A DNA stretch of 64,000 nucleotides. Source: Mycobacterium sp. D16Q14. Its GTDB lineage: Bacteria > Actinomycetota > Actinomycetes > Mycobacteriales > Mycobacteriaceae. Shown piece by piece: positions 32,356-42,562 of this stretch (positions are counted from its first letter, which is position 1; each line of letters starts with the position of its first letter). The notes beneath the pieces are model-generated. The model ran no database searches, was not told the origin of the DNA, and saw only the letters and a program-made list of their open reading frames with translations. The DNA lies in assembly GCA_002013415.1 (NCBI GenBank), contig MAEX01000007.1, positions 186,001-250,000 of the forward strand. Reading direction: 5' to 3'. Both the position numbers and the translations under genes were made by a program.

Positions 32356-33339
32356 CTAGGCGTCTTCGAGCAGCTCCGGGGTCACCGCGGACTCGGTATC
32401 GGGGATGCCGTCGGTCTTGGCCTTGCGGTCGGCCATCGACAGTAGTCGCCGAATACGGCCTGCTACAGCATCTTTGGTCATCACCGGATCGGCGAGACGG
32501 CCCAGCTCCTCAAGCGATGCCTGACGGTGCTCGACGCGCAACTTTCCGGCCGCCGCGAGATGATCCGGCACCGTGTCACCCAGGATTTCCAGCGCACGCT
32601 CCACCCGGGCAGCGGCCGCGACTGCCGCGCGCGCGGACCTGCGCAGATTCGCGTCATCGAAATTGGCGAGCCGGTTCGCCGTTGCCCGCACCTCACGACG
32701 CATCCGGCGCTCTTCCCAGGTCAGCCGGGTGTCCTGGGCGCCCATCCGGGTGAGCAGGGCACCGATGGCCTCACCGTCACGCACCACCACACGATCGCTG
32801 CCCCGCACCTCGCGTGCTTTGGCACTCACACCAAGCCGCCGAGCCGCGCCCACCAGCGCCAGCGCCGCCTCGGGACCCGGGCAGCTGACCTCCAGCGCCG
32901 AAGACCTGCCGGGTTCCGTCAGCGAGCCGTGTGCCAGGAAGGCCCCACGCCACGCGGCCTCCGCATCGGCCACGCTGCCACCGACCACCTGTGCGGGCAA
33001 CCCGCGCACCGGGCGGCCCCGCAGATCGAGCAGGCCTGTTTGTCTCGCCAACGCTTCTCCATCTTTGGCGACACGGACCACATAGCGAGTTGTCTTGCGG
33101 ATACCGCCCGCCGACAGCACGTGCACCACGGCGCTGTAGCCGTACAGATCGAAGATGTCCTTGCGCAGGCGCCGCGCAATGCTGCCCTGGTCGACCTCTG
33201 CCTCGACGACAACCCGCCCGCTGACGATATGCAGTCCGCCGGCGAACCGCAGCAGCGACGCGACCTCGGCGCGGCGGCTACTGACCTGAGTCACCACCAG
33301 GCGGCTCAGTTCGTCCTTGACCTCGGCGGTCATCGCCAC
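32356..33339 (-). CDS. whiA: Sporulation/cell-division regulator WhiA
   Basis: A 327-residue WhiA protein: N-terminal part similar to LAGLIDADG homing endonucleases without nuclease activity, and a C-terminal helix-turn-helix DNA-binding domain ([27 protein letters not shown]). It controls division-related genes in actinobacteria. The N-terminus [15 protein letters not shown] matches M. tuberculosis. It overlaps yvcK by ten bases, in the conserved uvrC-rapZ-yvcK-whiA order. Confidence 0.96.
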   Translation of the reverse strand: MAMTAEVKDELSRLVVTQVSSRRAEVASLLRFAGGLHIVSGRVVVEAEVDQGSIARRLRKDIFDLYGYSAVVHVLSAGGIRKTTRYVVRVAKDGEALARQTGLLDLRGRPVRGLPAQVVGGSVADAEAAWRGAFLAHGSLTEPGRSSALEVSCPGPEAALALVGAARRLGVSAKAREVRGSDRVVVRDGEAIGALLTRMGAQDTRLTWEERRMRREVRATANRLANFDDANLRRSARAAVAAAARVERALEILGDTVPDHLAAAGKLRVEHRQASLEELGRLADPVMTKDAVAGRIRRLLSMADRKAKTDGIPDTESAVTPELLEDA

Positions 33340-34409
33340 GGGGCGTCCCCTCTCTGGATTCCATGCTGTGTGCTCCCGCCCCCCGCTGCCAGGCGCACCG
33401 TGGATTCGGCATCTGTTCCCGCGGCTGCGGCGGCACTACCCGTCCGTACTCGATCCAAGACCGCCGACAGTTTCGCAGGGTCATGTAAATGTGTACCAGG
33501 ACGCGAGACATCAGCGAATTGAACCTGCGCATTGAACAAGGCGGCCGCCCTGGTCAAGTGGTCGCGTTCGGTGTCATCTGCAGACGCAGATTCGACGACG
33601 ATGTCATGCACACCGAACTCGGGAGCGTGTTGCGAGAGTACGTGCAAATGACGCTCCGCGGAAAAGCCCGCCGTCTCCCCCGGTTCCGGCGCAAGGTTCA
33701 AGATCAGGGCCTTGCGAGCCCGGGTCTGCTGCAAGGCCGCGAAAAGATCGGGTACCAGCACATGTGGGATGACACTCGTGAACCACGACCCGGGCCCTAA
33801 AACTACCAGGTCGGCGGCCATAATGGCCTCCACGGCCTGCCGGGTGGCGGGTGGATTACCCGGGTGCATACGCACCCGCCGCACCTTGCCCGGCGTGGTC
33901 GCCAATGCCACCTGCCCCCGGATCACCCGACTCATCCGCGGGTCGGACTCCAAGCCGGACACGTCAGCCTCGATCTGCAACGGAATCGGACACATCGGCA
34001 ACACCCGCCCGGTGATGCCGAGCATGCGCCCCATCTCGTCGAGCGCGGTGACCGGATCGGCCAGCATGTCGGTAAGCCCGGCCAGCATCAAGTTGCCGAT
34101 CGGATGCCCCGCCAGTCCACCGCTGCCGCCGAGCCGGTGCTGAATGGCCGTGGCCCACATGCGCCCGCGCGGGCTGTCGGAGGCGAGCGCTGCCAAGGCC
34201 ATGCGCAGATCACCGGGCGGCACGATGCCCAGCTCCGAGCGGATTCGCCCGGACGACCCGCCGTCGTCGGAGACCGTCACCACGGCGGTGATGTCGTGGG
34301 TAAGCCGTCGCGCCGCCGACAGCGTCGCGTACAGGCCGTGCCCCCCACCGAGGGCGACAATGCGAGATTCGCGTCGCGCGACATGGGGCTGATCGGTGCC
34401 GGGATTCAT
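33330..34409 (-). CDS. yvcK: YvcK/CuvA family protein (gluconeogenesis factor)
   Basis: A 359-residue protein of the YvcK (CuvA in mycobacteria) family, a sugar-nucleotide binding factor needed for growth on some carbon sources and for wall shape. Motifs are [27 protein letters not shown] and [18 protein letters not shown]. The C-terminal 25 residues ([18 protein letters not shown]) are low complexity. It overlaps both rapZ (four bases) and whiA (ten bases). Confidence 0.94.
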   Translation of the reverse strand: MNPGTDQPHVARRESRIVALGGGHGLYATLSAARRLTHDITAVVTVSDDGGSSGRIRSELGIVPPGDLRMALAALASDSPRGRMWATAIQHRLGGSGGLAGHPIGNLMLAGLTDMLADPVTALDEMGRMLGITGRVLPMCPIPLQIEADVSGLESDPRMSRVIRGQVALATTPGKVRRVRMHPGNPPATRQAVEAIMAADLVVLGPGSWFTSVIPHVLVPDLFAALQQTRARKALILNLAPEPGETAGFSAERHLHVLSQHAPEFGVHDIVVESASADDTERDHLTRAAALFNAQVQFADVSRPGTHLHDPAKLSAVLDRVRTGSAAAAAGTDAESTVRLAAGGGSTQHGIQRGDAPWR

Positions 34410-35302
34410 TCGCGCCCCAGGTCACGGTGCAACACGCGCACTGACAGACCTTCATCGGGTGCCATAGATGCGGCTAGCGCCTCGGCTATCGCGACACTGC
34501 GATGCTTGCCGCCTGTGCAGCCCACCGCGATTGTCATGTAGCGCTTTCCCTCTCGCCGGTAACCGTCGATGACGAGGTTCAGCAGCCGACGGTAGGTGTC
34601 CAAGAACTCGTCCGCACCGGGTTGGCTTAACACGTACTGACTGACCGCCGGGTGCTGACCGGTGTGCGGTCGCAGTTCATCCACCCAGTGCGGGTTCGGT
34701 AGAAACCTAACGTCAACGACCATATCGGCATCCATCGGCAGTCCATATTTGAATCCGAAAGATTCCACGGTGACGCTCAGATGCGCCACCGTCTCAGTGC
34801 TGAAGGCACGTTCGATCGCAGCACGCAGCGCAGGCACAGGCAGTGACGACGTGTCGATGACCAGATCCGCCGAGGCCCGGATGGGTGAGAGTAAGATGCG
34901 TTCGGCGGTGATGCCCTCGGCGAGCGTCTGACCGCCCTGCAGCGGGTGGCTACGCCGGTTCTGTTCGTAGCGGCGTACCAGGCTTTCGTCGGATGCCTCC
35001 AGGAATAGCACGCGTGGGCTGATGCCCCGGGTGGCCAGGTCGGCACGCACCGACTCCAGATCGCCGGTGAAGCCCCGAGACCGCACATCCATCACCACGG
35101 CGAGCTGCGTGATGCGTGAACCGGCGGCAAGGCCCAAGTCGACCATGCGCGTGATCAGTTCGGGCGGCAGGTTGTCCGCGACGTACCACCCCAGGTCCTC
35201 GAGCACCTTGGCGGTCGTACCGCGTCCCGCGCCCGATAGGCCCGTGACCAGGACGACGTCGATATCGGCGTTCGCGGTCTCATGAGGGGCGTGAAGTGTC
35301 AT
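34406..35302 (-). CDS. rapZ: RNase adapter RapZ / nucleotide-binding protein
   Basis: A protein of about 298 residues, the RapZ (YvcJ) family P-loop protein. Walker A is [12 protein letters not shown]; the C-terminal block [20 protein letters not shown] is the family signature. In enterobacteria RapZ controls glucosamine-6-phosphate synthase through small RNAs; the role in mycobacteria is less clear. Start is the ATG at 35302 or the ATG at 35311, both inside the end of uvrC. The conserved neighbour order supports the assignment. Confidence 0.93.
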   Translation of the reverse strand: MTLHAPHETANADIDVVLVTGLSGAGRGTTAKVLEDLGWYVADNLPPELITRMVDLGLAAGSRITQLAVVMDVRSRGFTGDLESVRADLATRGISPRVLFLEASDESLVRRYEQNRRSHPLQGGQTLAEGITAERILLSPIRASADLVIDTSSLPVPALRAAIERAFSTETVAHLSVTVESFGFKYGLPMDADMVVDVRFLPNPHWVDELRPHTGQHPAVSQYVLSQPGADEFLDTYRRLLNLVIDGYRREGKRYMTIAVGCTGGKHRSVAIAEALAASMAPDEGLSVRVLHRDLGRE

Positions 35303-37328
35303 CGACTCCATTTTCGACCATGACGGGCAACGGCGCGTCGGTTGCCCCGGAAGTCGCACCTGAAGAGTCAGAACCCATGAGCGCGTCACGTACCGCGAGC
35401 GCCGTGGCCGCACCGATACCCGGAACCGCGGTGATCTCCTCGACGCTGGCCTTCTTGAGCTGCGCCACCGAACCGAAATGCGAGACGAGGGCGGCCCGGC
35501 GCGCCTCCCCCAGCCCCGGTATGCCGTCGAGCACCGAGGCGGTCATCCGCCGGGACCGCTTGCTGCGATGAAACGTGATGGCGAATCGGTGCGCCTCATC
35601 GCGCACGCGCTGCAGTAGGTACAGCGCCTGACTTGTTCGCGGCAGGATTACCGGATCCGCCTCACCCGGCACCCACACCTCTTCGAGCCGCTTGGCCAAA
35701 CCGATCACCGCGACATCGGTGACACCCAGCTCGCTCAACTCAGCGGCAGCCGCGTTGACCTGGGGCGCACCACCATCGACTACGAAAAGGTTGGGCGGAT
35801 AAGCGAATTTCCGTGACCTGCCTTCCGGAGCCGCGACGCCGCCGACACCCAAGCCCGGAACCGCGTCCTGATGAATCTGGGCGTCTTGCACATGCCGCGC
35901 GAATCGTCGACGGGTGATCTCCGCGATGGAGGCGACGTCATCGGAGCGACCGTCGCCGGCGGCCTCTCTGATGCTGTAGTGGCGATAGTCCGACCGACGG
36001 GACAGACCGTCCTCGAAAACCACCAGCGAGGCCACTACATCGGTGCCCTGGACATGGCTGATATCGATGCACTCGATACGCAAGGGCGCCTGCTCCAGAC
36101 CGAGCGCATCCTGAAGCTCCTGCAATGCCGCCGATCTCGTGGTGAGATCCCCTGCACGCTTGAGCTTGTGCTGCGTTAGGGCCTCTTTCGCGTTGCGCTC
36201 CACTGTCTCGGCGAGAGCCTTTTTGTCGCCGCGCTGCGGTACCCGCAACGAGACCCGAGAACCGCGCAGACCGGTTAACCAGGAGGTCATCCCCTCGGCA
36301 TCGCGGGGCAGAACGGGCACCAGGACCTCCCGCGGCACCGGCGCCACGTCGGCATCCGCATCGGCGACATGGGCGAGGTCGGCCTGATCGCCGTAGAACT
36401 GAGTGAGGAACTGCTCGACCAGCCCCTCAAGGTCGGAATCGCCTGGGTCGCCGGTTTTTTCGACAATCCACCCGCGTTGTCCGCGAACCCGTCCGCCGCG
36501 CACATGAAAGACCTGCACGGCAGCCTCCAGCTCGTCATCGGCAAACGCCACCACATCGGCGTCGGTGCCGTCGCCGAACACCACAGTCTGTCGCTCCAGC
36601 GCACGCTGCAGCGCCGAGATGTTGTCCCGCAGCCGTGCCGCCCGTTCAAAATTCAGTTCCTGGGATGCATGGTTCATTTCACGTTCCATGTCGCGAGCCA
36701 GACGATCCGTCTTACCCGATAAGAAGTCGCAGAAATCAAGAACGATCTCGCGGTGCTCCTCGGCACTTACCCGCCCAACACAGGGCGCCGAACACTTTTC
36801 GATGTATCCGAGCAGGCAGGGCCGATCAATCTGTTTGTGCCGCTTGAACACTCCATTGGAGCAGGTGCGCGCGGGGAACACCCGGGTCAGCAGATCGAGG
36901 GTTTCCCTGATGGCCCACGCATGCGAGTACGGGCCGAAGTAGCGCACGCCCTTCCGGCGGGGCCCGCGGTAGACGAATAGCCGCGGGTACTCCTCATTGA
37001 GGGTGACGGCCAGCACCGGATACGACTTGTCGTCGCGGTAGCGGACGTTGAAGCGCGGATCGAATTCCTTGATCCAGTTGTATTCGAGTTGCAGGGCTTC
37101 GACCTCGGTGCCCACCACGGTCCATTCCACGCTGCCCGCGGTGGTGACCATCTGTCGGGTGCGCGGATGCAGACTCGCGATATCGGCGAAGTACGAGGTG
37201 AGCCGGCTACGAAGGCTCTTGGCCTTGCCCACGTAGATGACCCGTCCGTGCGGATCACGGAATCGGTAGACCCCCGGCTCGACGGGTATCGAGCCGGGAG
37301 CCGGTCGATAAGTCGAGGGATCGGGCAC
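35280..37328 (-). CDS. uvrC: Excinuclease ABC subunit C
   Basis: A 682-residue nucleotide-excision repair endonuclease that cuts on both sides of the lesion with UvrA/UvrB. The N-terminal GIY-YIG domain is seen in [21 protein letters not shown]; the UVR motif lies near residues 210-245; the RNase H-like C-terminal nuclease domain includes [17 protein letters not shown] and [13 protein letters not shown]; tandem helix-hairpin-helix motifs follow ([13 protein letters not shown] and [12 protein letters not shown]). Full length. Head of uvrC-rapZ-yvcK-whiA. Confidence 0.97.
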   Translation of the reverse strand: MPDPSTYRPAPGSIPVEPGVYRFRDPHGRVIYVGKAKSLRSRLTSYFADIASLHPRTRQMVTTAGSVEWTVVGTEVEALQLEYNWIKEFDPRFNVRYRDDKSYPVLAVTLNEEYPRLFVYRGPRRKGVRYFGPYSHAWAIRETLDLLTRVFPARTCSNGVFKRHKQIDRPCLLGYIEKCSAPCVGRVSAEEHREIVLDFCDFLSGKTDRLARDMEREMNHASQELNFERAARLRDNISALQRALERQTVVFGDGTDADVVAFADDELEAAVQVFHVRGGRVRGQRGWIVEKTGDPGDSDLEGLVEQFLTQFYGDQADLAHVADADADVAPVPREVLVPVLPRDAEGMTSWLTGLRGSRVSLRVPQRGDKKALAETVERNAKEALTQHKLKRAGDLTTRSAALQELQDALGLEQAPLRIECIDISHVQGTDVVASLVVFEDGLSRRSDYRHYSIREAAGDGRSDDVASIAEITRRRFARHVQDAQIHQDAVPGLGVGGVAAPEGRSRKFAYPPNLFVVDGGAPQVNAAAAELSELGVTDVAVIGLAKRLEEVWVPGEADPVILPRTSQALYLLQRVRDEAHRFAITFHRSKRSRRMTASVLDGIPGLGEARRAALVSHFGSVAQLKKASVEEITAVPGIGAATALAVRDALMGSDSSGATSGATDAPLPVMVENGVDDTSRPS

Positions 37329-37444
37329 ATATCCAGGCTAGTCGGGGGCTCCGACGCTCGAACTCATCGATAGACGCCCGTCGCTGTTCGACAATCCGCT
37401 ACCCTCAGGGGGTACCTCAACGTGGGGACGAAGGAGGGACAACC

Positions 37445-37753
37445 GTGCGTAGATTGCCCGCGGGATCGATACCCGTGTTCGTCGCCGCGGCGACCGGCCT
37501 GTCCCTCATCACCGCGATACAGGCCCTAGCCCGTCCGTCGAACGACGCCGATGCCGTGATCAACAGCTTGCAGGCCAGCGGCTATCGCGTGACCGTGACC
37601 AGGATCGGCTCGGCGCATCCCGACAACTGCGTCGTCCAGTCCGTCAATCAACAGTCGCCAGTCTCCAATGTGGCCAGTGCGCGCGATATGCGTAACAGGC
37701 CGACTTCGGTTCCCGTGTCTACCAAGGTCGCTCACGTCACTCTGGCGTGCTGA
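37445..37753 (+). CDS. Small exported protein with two cysteines
   Basis: A 102-residue protein with an N-terminal signal-like segment (SIPVFVAAATGLSLITAIQALA). The mature part has the pattern DAVINSLQASGYRVTV followed by a mid-domain and a C-terminal cysteine, which recalls the many small mycobacterial exported proteins with an INxLxxxGYxV motif and two cysteines that could form a disulfide. GTG start with AAGGAGGGA eight bases upstream. Function unknown. It is first of three exported proteins in a row. Confidence 0.75.
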   Translation: MRRLPAGSIPVFVAAATGLSLITAIQALARPSNDADAVINSLQASGYRVTVTRIGSAHPDNCVVQSVNQQSPVSNVASARDMRNRPTSVPVSTKVAHVTLAC

Positions 37754-37768
37754 CAGATAGGACGATGG

Positions 37769-38404
37769 ATGAGAAACAGCGTTGGCTCCCTGGCGGTTGC
37801 CATGGTGACCATGACCGGAATCGCCCTGTCGCCCACGATCGCCGCAGCTGATCCCGATACCCCAGTACCCGCGCCGAACTCTGAAACCGCTTCTCGGACA
37901 GCGGTACTTCCCATCTTCGCGCAGGAGGGCATCAAGGTCAGGACCGGAAAACCCGGCGAGCTACTGACGATCACCTTGCCTGATGACGCTCCCCTGCTGC
38001 CCGCGGAATGGGGCCCCGACGGCGAGGCCACCTACCACTCCGCCGACACCGATTTCACCGTGACACCTCTTGTCGACGGTGGCGAGTACTTCACGATCGT
38101 GAAGAAGAACCCGTCCGACTCGTTCGACTACAACTTGCGCCTTGGACTGCCCGCGGGCACGCATTGGGTGCGGCACGGCACCACACTGCTCATCGAATCC
38201 GATGGCGCCGGCGCCGATCAGCCCGCGCTGTTGGTCGGAATGTTCGCATCGCCGAGGGTGACCACCGTCAAGGGCACTGATATCCCGTTGACCGTCCAGC
38301 TCGATCCCAACGGCGACGCCGTGCTTTCGGCCCGGAGTCCGGAGCTCGTCAACACGCCGGTCGAAATCGGCTTCTCCTACCACCCGGTGGACATCTCCCC
38401 CTAA
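37769..38404 (+). CDS. Exported protein of unknown function
   Basis: A 211-residue protein with a clear Sec signal peptide (residues 1-27, SLAVAMVTMTGIALSPTIAAAD). The mature part is beta-rich with no cysteines and no catalytic motif that I recognise (DLLPAEWGPDGEATYHS, FTVTPLVDGGEYFTIVKKN). It begins 15 bases after the previous stop and ends 19 bases before the ggt start, so the three genes probably form an operon. Confidence 0.72.
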   Translation: MRNSVGSLAVAMVTMTGIALSPTIAAADPDTPVPAPNSETASRTAVLPIFAQEGIKVRTGKPGELLTITLPDDAPLLPAEWGPDGEATYHSADTDFTVTPLVDGGEYFTIVKKNPSDSFDYNLRLGLPAGTHWVRHGTTLLIESDGAGADQPALLVGMFASPRVTTVKGTDIPLTVQLDPNGDAVLSARSPELVNTPVEIGFSYHPVDISP

Positions 38405-38423
38405 CCGCTAACGTGATGGAACT

Positions 38424-40367
38424 GTGAGGACTCTGTCGAGACTGCTGGCCTTCCCCTCCATTGCTCTCCTCGCTGCCGCAGGTTGCTCGACCGATCACGC
38501 GACGCGCCCGGGTGCCGGATCCGAACCGTGCAGCATCGTCACCAATGGCATTCCGGTTGCCAAAACCGTGGTCGCGGGCACCACAGCCCCACGCGATATC
38601 TCGACCAATCCCGAGGTCGCCACCGGTTACCGCACAGGCATGTCGGCGGTCCGCACCGCGAGCTATGCCGTCGCGACGGCTAACCCGCTGGCCACCCAGG
38701 CAGCCTGTCGCGTGCTACGCGATGGCGGATCGGCGGCGGACGCGTTGGTGACCGCACAAACCGTGCTCGGACTCGTCGAACCGCAATCCTCCGGAATCGG
38801 CGGCGGCGGCTTCCTGGTCTACTACGACGCCCAGACCGGAGCGGTGCAGGCATACGACGGCCGAGAGGTCGCGCCCGCGGCGGCCACCGAGAATTACCTG
38901 CGCTGGATCGACGATGCCGACAGGGGCCAGCCCAGGCCCGATGCGCGCTCATCAGGCCGTTCGATCGGGGTACCCGGCATCCTGCGCATGCTCCATGACG
39001 CCCAATCCGCGCACGGCACCGTTCCGTGGCGCGACTTATTCACTCCGGCAGTCCAATTAGCCGACGAAGGCTTCGAGATCAGTCCCCGGCTCGCCGCCGC
39101 GATCAGCGACTCGGCGACCAGCCTTGCCCTGGACCAGGAGGCGGGTACGTACTTTCTCAACCCCGACGGATCAGCGAAACCCTCAGGAACGAAGCTCACC
39201 AACCCGGCCTATGCCAAAACCCTTGGCGCCGTCGCCACCGACGGGCCGGACGCCTTCTACCGAGGCGCAATCGCCGAGGACATCGTCGCCGCAGCGGCAG
39301 ACACCTCGTCGGGACGCACCCCGAGCCTCATGACGACGGCCGATCTCTCCGGGTATTCGGCGAAGAACCGCGAATCCCTCTGCACCACATATCGCGATCA
39401 CGAAATCTGCGGCATGCCGGCACCGTCCTCGGGTGGCATCGCCGTCGCCGCCACCCTGGGCATGCTCCAGAACTTTCCGATGGCCTCCTACCGACCTACG
39501 GACGTCGACCTCGACGGGGGCAGGCCCACAGTCGACGGCGTGCACTACATCGCCGAAGCAGAACGGCTGGCCTACGCAGATCGCGACAAGTACGTCGCTG
39601 ACACCGATTTCGTCGCGCTCCCAGGCAATTCACCGAGCACCCTGCTCAACCCGACCTACCTGACCGGGCGTGCCAAACTGATCTCCGGCGAGAAGACGAT
39701 GGGCATCGCCAAACCCGGCGACTTCAACGTTCCCGCGTCAGCGGCCGTGTCCACTCCAGAACACGGCACCAGCCAGGTGACCGTCGTTGACGCGCACGGT
39801 AACGCCGCATCGCTCACCACCACAGTCGAATCCGCGTTCGGCTCCTATCACATGGTCGACGGCTTTATCCTCAACAACCAGCTCACTGACTTCTCTGCCG
39901 AGCCCGCGGGTAAGGACGGGCTTCCCATTGCCAACCGGTTACAGCCGGGCAAGCGGCCGCGTAGCTCCATGGCACCCACCCTGGTCTTCGAACGCACGGA
40001 GTCCGGTAAGCGCGGTGCACTGCTGCTCGCGGTCGGGTCGCCGGGTGGCGCGGTCATCATCCAATTTGTGGTGAAAACCCTTGTGGGCATTTTGGACTGG
40101 GGCCTGGATCCCCAGCAGGCGGTATCCATGGTGGACTTCGGCGCCAACAACTCGCGCAAGACCAATGTCGGTGGCGAGCACCCCAACATCGATGCCCGCG
40201 ACAACGGTGCCAACGATCCGTTAGTCCAAGGGCTGCGTAGCCGCGGCCACACCGTCGATGTTGCCGACCAGTCCAGTGGCCTGTCGGCGCTGGTGCGGCG
40301 AGGGCCGGGGTGGATCGGCGGTGCGGATCCGCGCCGCGAGGGCCTCGTCATGGGCGATACGGGCTAA
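38424..40367 (+). CDS. ggt: Gamma-glutamyltransferase, lipoprotein
   Basis: A 647-residue Ntn-hydrolase of the GGT family. A lipobox (LAAAGC, lipidated C21) anchors it to the outside of the membrane. The precursor should cut itself before Thr449 in HGTSQVTVVD, giving large and small subunits; the PSSGG oxyanion/substrate block lies in the large subunit region and the ...LAVGSPGG segment in the small. It would hydrolyse or transfer the gamma-glutamyl group of glutathione-like compounds. Mycobacteria use mycothiol, so the natural substrate is open. Third gene of an exported-protein operon; convergent with eutC. Confidence 0.92.
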   Translation: MRTLSRLLAFPSIALLAAAGCSTDHATRPGAGSEPCSIVTNGIPVAKTVVAGTTAPRDISTNPEVATGYRTGMSAVRTASYAVATANPLATQAACRVLRDGGSAADALVTAQTVLGLVEPQSSGIGGGGFLVYYDAQTGAVQAYDGREVAPAAATENYLRWIDDADRGQPRPDARSSGRSIGVPGILRMLHDAQSAHGTVPWRDLFTPAVQLADEGFEISPRLAAAISDSATSLALDQEAGTYFLNPDGSAKPSGTKLTNPAYAKTLGAVATDGPDAFYRGAIAEDIVAAAADTSSGRTPSLMTTADLSGYSAKNRESLCTTYRDHEICGMPAPSSGGIAVAATLGMLQNFPMASYRPTDVDLDGGRPTVDGVHYIAEAERLAYADRDKYVADTDFVALPGNSPSTLLNPTYLTGRAKLISGEKTMGIAKPGDFNVPASAAVSTPEHGTSQVTVVDAHGNAASLTTTVESAFGSYHMVDGFILNNQLTDFSAEPAGKDGLPIANRLQPGKRPRSSMAPTLVFERTESGKRGALLLAVGSPGGAVIIQFVVKTLVGILDWGLDPQQAVSMVDFGANNSRKTNVGGEHPNIDARDNGANDPLVQGLRSRGHTVDVADQSSGLSALVRRGPGWIGGADPRREGLVMGDTG

Positions 40368-40376
40368 AGGCCGCAG

Positions 40377-41150
40377 TCAGCACAGCTCGCTCTGGCCGGC
40401 ATCGCCGATCGCGCCGGCCCGGGAAGTGTCTTTGAGCGACACCCCGGAACGGCCCAACCGACGCGCACCGCCGACCAAGCTCGTGGCGATATGCGCGGCC
40501 TCCCGGTAACTGAGCCCGTCGGGCGGGTGGATGTTGGAGATGCAATTGCGATCGGCGTCTGTGCAACCCGGCCGCGGTAGGTGCGTGAGGTAGATACCGA
40601 GACTGTCGACGACACTGAGCCCGGGCCGCTCACCGATGATGACAATCAGCGTGCGGTACCGTCCCTGCGCCGCGATGTGATCACCCAATGCCACCCGGGC
40701 CTGCGTGGCGATCACGGGGGCGGCCAACGTGTATGAGTCGCCCAGCTGCAGGGCGAGTTCGCGAACTAGCGGGACACCATGGCGCATGAGGGCTATGGGT
40801 GACAGGCCATCGGCGAGGACAAACCCGATATCCGCAGCCTCGCGTGGCACCGCGGACAGATCGGCGGGCAGCCTTCCGAGGTCGGGTCTACGCAAATATT
40901 CTGCGCGAGAGCTCACTTGGCTGGTGACCACTATGGGCATGCCCAGCCCGATTCCGCCGACGTCGGCGGCGAGGCGCTCGGTGTCCAGCGGTACGTGGAC
41001 TGCGTCGCGGGCCGCCGCGTGCGCGGCGGCCAAGTCAAGCACATCCCGGGTGTGCAGCGCATTGCCCGCCCGGTCCAGGCCGATCCGAGCTTGGGTGTTT
41101 ACCCGCAGTTCTTTCCAAAACTTTTGGCGGGCAACATCACCGGTTGTCAT
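40377..41150 (-). CDS. eutC: Ethanolamine ammonia-lyase small subunit
   Basis: A 257-residue EutC subunit of the cobalamin-dependent ammonia-lyase that turns ethanolamine into acetaldehyde and ammonia. Family motifs are ARIGLDRAGNALHTRDVLDL, HDDR-region equivalent HPPDGLSYREAA and the characteristic IIGERPGLSVVDSLGIYLTH. The ATG overlaps the eutB stop by four bases, so subunits are made together. Full length. Confidence 0.95.
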   Translation of the reverse strand: MTTGDVARQKFWKELRVNTQARIGLDRAGNALHTRDVLDLAAAHAAARDAVHVPLDTERLAADVGGIGLGMPIVVTSQVSSRAEYLRRPDLGRLPADLSAVPREAADIGFVLADGLSPIALMRHGVPLVRELALQLGDSYTLAAPVIATQARVALGDHIAAQGRYRTLIVIIGERPGLSVVDSLGIYLTHLPRPGCTDADRNCISNIHPPDGLSYREAAHIATSLVGGARRLGRSGVSLKDTSRAGAIGDAGQSELC

Positions 41151-42562
41151 CGGGCACCCGAGTTGGTCAGGGCGCGCAGCGGCGAGCTCGCCACGTCAAA
41201 GGGTGTGAGGTGGCCACCCTCGTCGATCATTCCGATGGCCTGCAACCACTGCTCGAACTCGGGTGCCGGCCGCAGACCCAGCGTCCGGCGCGCCTGCAGC
41301 ACATCGTGAAACGACAGACTCTGATAGCCGAGCATGACATCGTCAGCACCGGGAACGGTGATGACAAACCCGACTCCCGCGGCCGCAAGCAGGATCAGCA
41401 GTGTGTCCATATCGTTCTGGTCGGCCTCGGCGTGGTTGGTGTAGCAGACGTCAACACCCATCGGAAGACCAAGTAGCTTGCCACAGAAGTGATCCTCCAA
41501 TCCAGCGCGGACGATCTGCTTACCGTCGTAAAGATATTCCGGCCCGATGAATCCGACGACCGTATTGACCAGGAACGGTTCCAGGTCGCGGGCCACCGCG
41601 TAGGCGCGCGCTTCCAGTGTCTGCTGATCAACAGGTTTGCCGCCGGTGCCCAGATGCGCGCGGGAGCTCAACGCCGACCCCTGCCCGGTCTCGAGGTACA
41701 TGACGTTGTCCCCGACGGTCCCCCGCCGCAGGGCCCGGGTCGCATCGCGACCTTCGCGCAACAGCGAGATGTTCACTCCGAAAGCGGAGTTGGCGCCCTC
41801 GGTGCCCGCGATCGATTGGAACGTCAAATCCACCGGCGCTCCACGTTCGATCAATCCGATCGTCGTGGTGATGTGGGAGAGAACGCAGGACTGGGTGGGG
41901 ATCTCGTAGCGCAATCTGATGGAGTCGAGGAGGTGCAGCAGATCCGAGGTGGCGTGCGGCGAATCGGTCGCCGGGTTGATGCCGATGACGGCGTCACCAC
42001 ATCCCAGAAGTAGCCCGTCAAGGACGGCAGCGGCGACACCGCGAGGATCGTCGGTGGGGTGATTCGGCTGTAACCGGGTGGCCAGCGTGCCCTTGCCGCC
42101 GACGGTCGTGCGGAAGGCGGCGCTCACCTGCATGGCGGCACCGGCCGCCACCAGGTCTTGGTTGCGCATGATCTTGCTCACCGCAGCCGCCATCTCGGGG
42201 GTTATCCCGGCGCTGACAGCGGCGATCCTCTGGGCACCATCATCGCGGGAAGCGCTCTCCAACAACCAGTCCCGAAAGCCACCGACGGTCAGATGTGCGA
42301 TCGCAGAGTAGGACCGGCGATCGTGGCTGTCGATGATCAGCCTGGTGACCTCGTCAGTTTCGTACGGCACCACCGTCTCGTTGAGGAACATGTCGAGCGG
42401 CAGGTCGGCGAGAACCCATGCGGCAGCGGCCCGTTCGGCATCAGAGTCCGCCGCGCAGCCCGCCAGCTGATCACCCGACCGCAACGGCGTCGCCTTGGCC
42501 ATCACATCCACCAGTCCGTCGAAGGTGTAGCTCACCCCCGCGATCTGTTGCCGGTGCTTCAC
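41147..42562 (-). CDS. eutB: Ethanolamine ammonia-lyase large subunit
   Basis: A 471-residue EutB, the adenosylcobalamin-binding TIM-barrel subunit with the active site. Conserved blocks include AGVSYTFDGLVDVMAKATP at the N-terminus, GDAVIGINPATDS, QSIAGTEGANSAFGVNISLL and GVDVCYTNHAEADQNDMDTLL. The start is the GTG at 42562 (KHRQQIAG), which overlaps the permease stop (GTGA); the frame stays open to 42682 but that lies in the permease. No eutA reactivase lies beside it. Confidence 0.95.
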   Translation of the reverse strand: MKHRQQIAGVSYTFDGLVDVMAKATPLRSGDQLAGCAADSDAERAAAAWVLADLPLDMFLNETVVPYETDEVTRLIIDSHDRRSYSAIAHLTVGGFRDWLLESASRDDGAQRIAAVSAGITPEMAAAVSKIMRNQDLVAAGAAMQVSAAFRTTVGGKGTLATRLQPNHPTDDPRGVAAAVLDGLLLGCGDAVIGINPATDSPHATSDLLHLLDSIRLRYEIPTQSCVLSHITTTIGLIERGAPVDLTFQSIAGTEGANSAFGVNISLLREGRDATRALRRGTVGDNVMYLETGQGSALSSRAHLGTGGKPVDQQTLEARAYAVARDLEPFLVNTVVGFIGPEYLYDGKQIVRAGLEDHFCGKLLGLPMGVDVCYTNHAEADQNDMDTLLILLAAAGVGFVITVPGADDVMLGYQSLSFHDVLQARRTLGLRPAPEFEQWLQAIGMIDEGGHLTPFDVASSPLRALTNSGAR

